64,000 nt of DNA. Source: Verrucomicrobiota bacterium (lineage in GTDB: Bacteria > Verrucomicrobiota > Verrucomicrobiia > Verrucomicrobiales > Verrucomicrobiaceae). The stretch lies in assembly GCA_963204975.1 (NCBI GenBank), contig CAUJJC010000351.1:1-64000 (forward strand), in the 5' to 3' direction. This document shows, in pieces, positions 62,848-64,000 of the stretch. A program made the position numbers and the translations under genes. The notes under the pieces are model-generated. The model was not told the DNA's origin, ran no database searches, and saw only the letters and a list, made by a program, of their open reading frames with translations. How positions within the stretch are numbered: position 1 is the first letter of the stretch; each line of letters starts with the position of its first letter.

Positions 62848-64000
62848 GAATCACCTTTCCCGTCTTTGTCTCACGCTCCTTCTCAGCGCAGGCTCCGCCT
62901 TCTCCCAGACTGCGGGCGATTGGTCCTACAGCCGGGCCAATGCCGCGATGACCGGCGTGTCGGGCACCACCTTGAACCTGCCTCTGCAGGAGGGCTGGAC
63001 CTTCGCCACCATCGAGAAGATGAAGGGCAAGGGCGAGATGATGCTGGCCTCCGCCGTCGTCCGCAATGGCAAGGTGTATGTGGGCAACAAGGAAGGGAAA
63101 TTCTTCTGCCTGGAGCTGTGCACCGGAAAGAAGCTCTGGGAATCGAGCGCGCCGAAAGGTTCCTTCGAGGGAGCGGCGGCGTTCAGTGGCGACCTCGTGA
63201 TCGCGGGCTGCACCGACAGCTTTGTTTATACCTGGAACGCGGAGACGGGACTGCCGAACTGGAAGTTTGAAACCCAAGGCGAGATCCACGCAGCGGTGAA
63301 CGTCTGGACCGATCCAGCGACGAAGCAGGATCGCGTGCTGATCGGCAGCTACGACAACTTCATCTACAGCCTCGATGCCAAGGACGGCAAGAAGCTCTGG
63401 GCCGTAGAGACAGGCAACTACATCAATGGTGGCTGCGCCGTCAGCCCCGATGGTAAGATCGCCCTCGGCGGATGCGATGCGGTGCTGCACATTCTCGAGG
63501 CCACCACGGGCAAGGAGATCAAGCAGATCGACGTGGGTGCCTACATCGGCAACAACGTCGCGGTGGACGCTGGCGTCGCCTACGTGAGCCACTACGGCAA
63601 TCGCGTGGGTGCCTACTCGATCACCGATGGAGCCAAGGTCTGGGAATACGGCGAGCGCGACTTCGAATTCTACGCCGCCCCAGCCCTGTTGCCCAAGATC
63701 GTCGTCGTCGGTGGCCGCGATAAACGTCTGCACGGCATCGACCGCATCACGGGCAAAGGCTTGTGGGAATACAAGTGCCGCGACCGCATCGACAGCTCGG
63801 CCGTGATCTGCGGCGAGAAGCACGCCGTGGTGGGCTGCGATGACGGCTACCTCTACGTGATCGACATCGCCACAGGCAAGGAAGCCTGGTCCTCCCAGAT
63901 CGGCGCTCCGATCAAAACCTCCCCCGCCGTCGCTGGCGACTGGATCATCATCGGAGCCGACGACGGAGTCGTCTATGCCTTCAAAAACAGCGCGGTGAAG
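62846..64000 (+). CDS. Secreted PQQ-like beta-propeller protein (3' end outside window)
   Basis: The frame from the ATG at 62846 stays open for 385 codons to the end of the window. It begins with a signal peptide (MNHLSRLCLTLLLSAGSAFS) and repeats WD-like blades: GKVYVGNKEGKFFCLEL, DNFIYSLDAKDGKKLWAVE, GGRDKRLHGIDRITGKGLWEY and DGYLYVIDIATGKEAWSSQ. These are PQQ/BamB-type eight-bladed propeller repeats; a lipoprotein Cys is not seen, so it is not a typical BamB. It may be an alcohol or sugar dehydrogenase-like protein or a binding protein. The first bases overlap the divergent zinc-ribbon gene. Confidence 0.85.
   Translation, partial: MNHLSRLCLTLLLSAGSAFSQTAGDWSYSRANAAMTGVSGTTLNLPLQEGWTFATIEKMKGKGEMMLASAVVRNGKVYVGNKEGKFFCLELCTGKKLWESSAPKGSFEGAAAFSGDLVIAGCTDSFVYTWNAETGLPNWKFETQGEIHAAVNVWTDPATKQDRVLIGSYDNFIYSLDAKDGKKLWAVETGNYINGGCAVSPDGKIALGGCDAVLHILEATTGKEIKQIDVGAYIGNNVAVDAGVAYVSHYGNRVGAYSITDGAKVWEYGERDFEFYAAPALLPKIVVVGGRDKRLHGIDRITGKGLWEYKCRDRIDSSAVICGEKHAVVGCDDGYLYVIDIATGKEAWSSQIGAPIKTSPAVAGDWIIIGADDGVVYAFKNSAVK

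Noticed and set aside
1-64000. CRISPR arrays, insertion sequence transposases, integrases and rRNA genes.
   Set aside because: Looked for and not found; the repeats present are few, diverged or palindromic, without regular spacers.

Overview
The window looks like a chromosomal segment of a high-GC bacterium of the Planctomycetes-Verrucomicrobia-Chlamydiae group, most likely a Verrucomicrobium/Prosthecobacter-like verrucomicrobium. The case rests on the mix of protein families rather than on a marker gene: two secreted sulfatases, a DUF1501 protein, a DUF1552 protein, a DUF1592-type haem protein, a large beta-propeller/CxxCH protein, a ThuA-like protein, a GH71/99-like protein and many twin-arginine signals, beside ordinary housekeeping genes (queA, lnt, pheS, pheT, proA, htpG, purA). 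No rRNA, tRNA or CRISPR array was found.

Layout. 1-8.4 kb: end of a mannose-6-phosphate isomerase gene, an APC permease, two envelope proteins of unknown role, and the reverse-strand run lnt - SDR - queA. 8.5-25.9 kb: a secreted catabolic region with a sugar isomerase-like TIM barrel, gamma-glutamyltransferase, ThuA protein, haem-propeller protein, a sulfite dehydrogenase pair (sorA/sorB type), a sulfatase, a lactonase and the DUF1552/DUF1592 pair, the last two separated by a VapBC-like toxin-antitoxin module. 26-37 kb: an accessory island built around a 2062-residue secreted Rhs/YD-repeat protein. Its tip resembles a WHH-type HNH nuclease toxin, its stop overlaps a DUF4272-like gene (candidate immunity protein), and its start is coupled to a calcium-repeat/YD protein. 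A decayed Rhs fragment, 89-bp direct repeats, a small two-helix membrane protein, a strongly folded intergenic element and a broken XRE regulator surround it. 37-46 kb: second sulfatase (with EF hands), pheT-pheS with a candidate small RNA upstream, proA, and a MacB-like ABC exporter. 46-51 kb: GH71/99-like protein, nitrilase-like hydrolase, a MazEF-like module, a GC-rich repeat tract and a truncated second copy of the nitrilase end fused to the start of an SGNH hydrolase gene. 51-64 kb: htpG, an FHA protein, purA, a KdpDE-like two-component system, a small gene plus nucleotidyltransferase pair, the Kup potassium transporter, a DUF1501 protein, a zinc-ribbon protein and the start of a PQQ-like beta-propeller gene that runs off the window.

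How the parts fit. The catabolic genes suggest a heterotroph that desulfates and oxidises complex polysaccharides at or outside the inner membrane. The KdpDE-like genes and kup share a conserved upstream motif, which suggests one potassium regulon. The most system-like locus is the Rhs island (about 26-36.5 kb): secreted toxin body, overlapping candidate immunity gene, coupled cofactor gene and a structured leader. Several starts given here are shorter than the longest open frame because a signal peptide or family start lies downstream; recognisable Shine-Dalgarno sequences are rare throughout.
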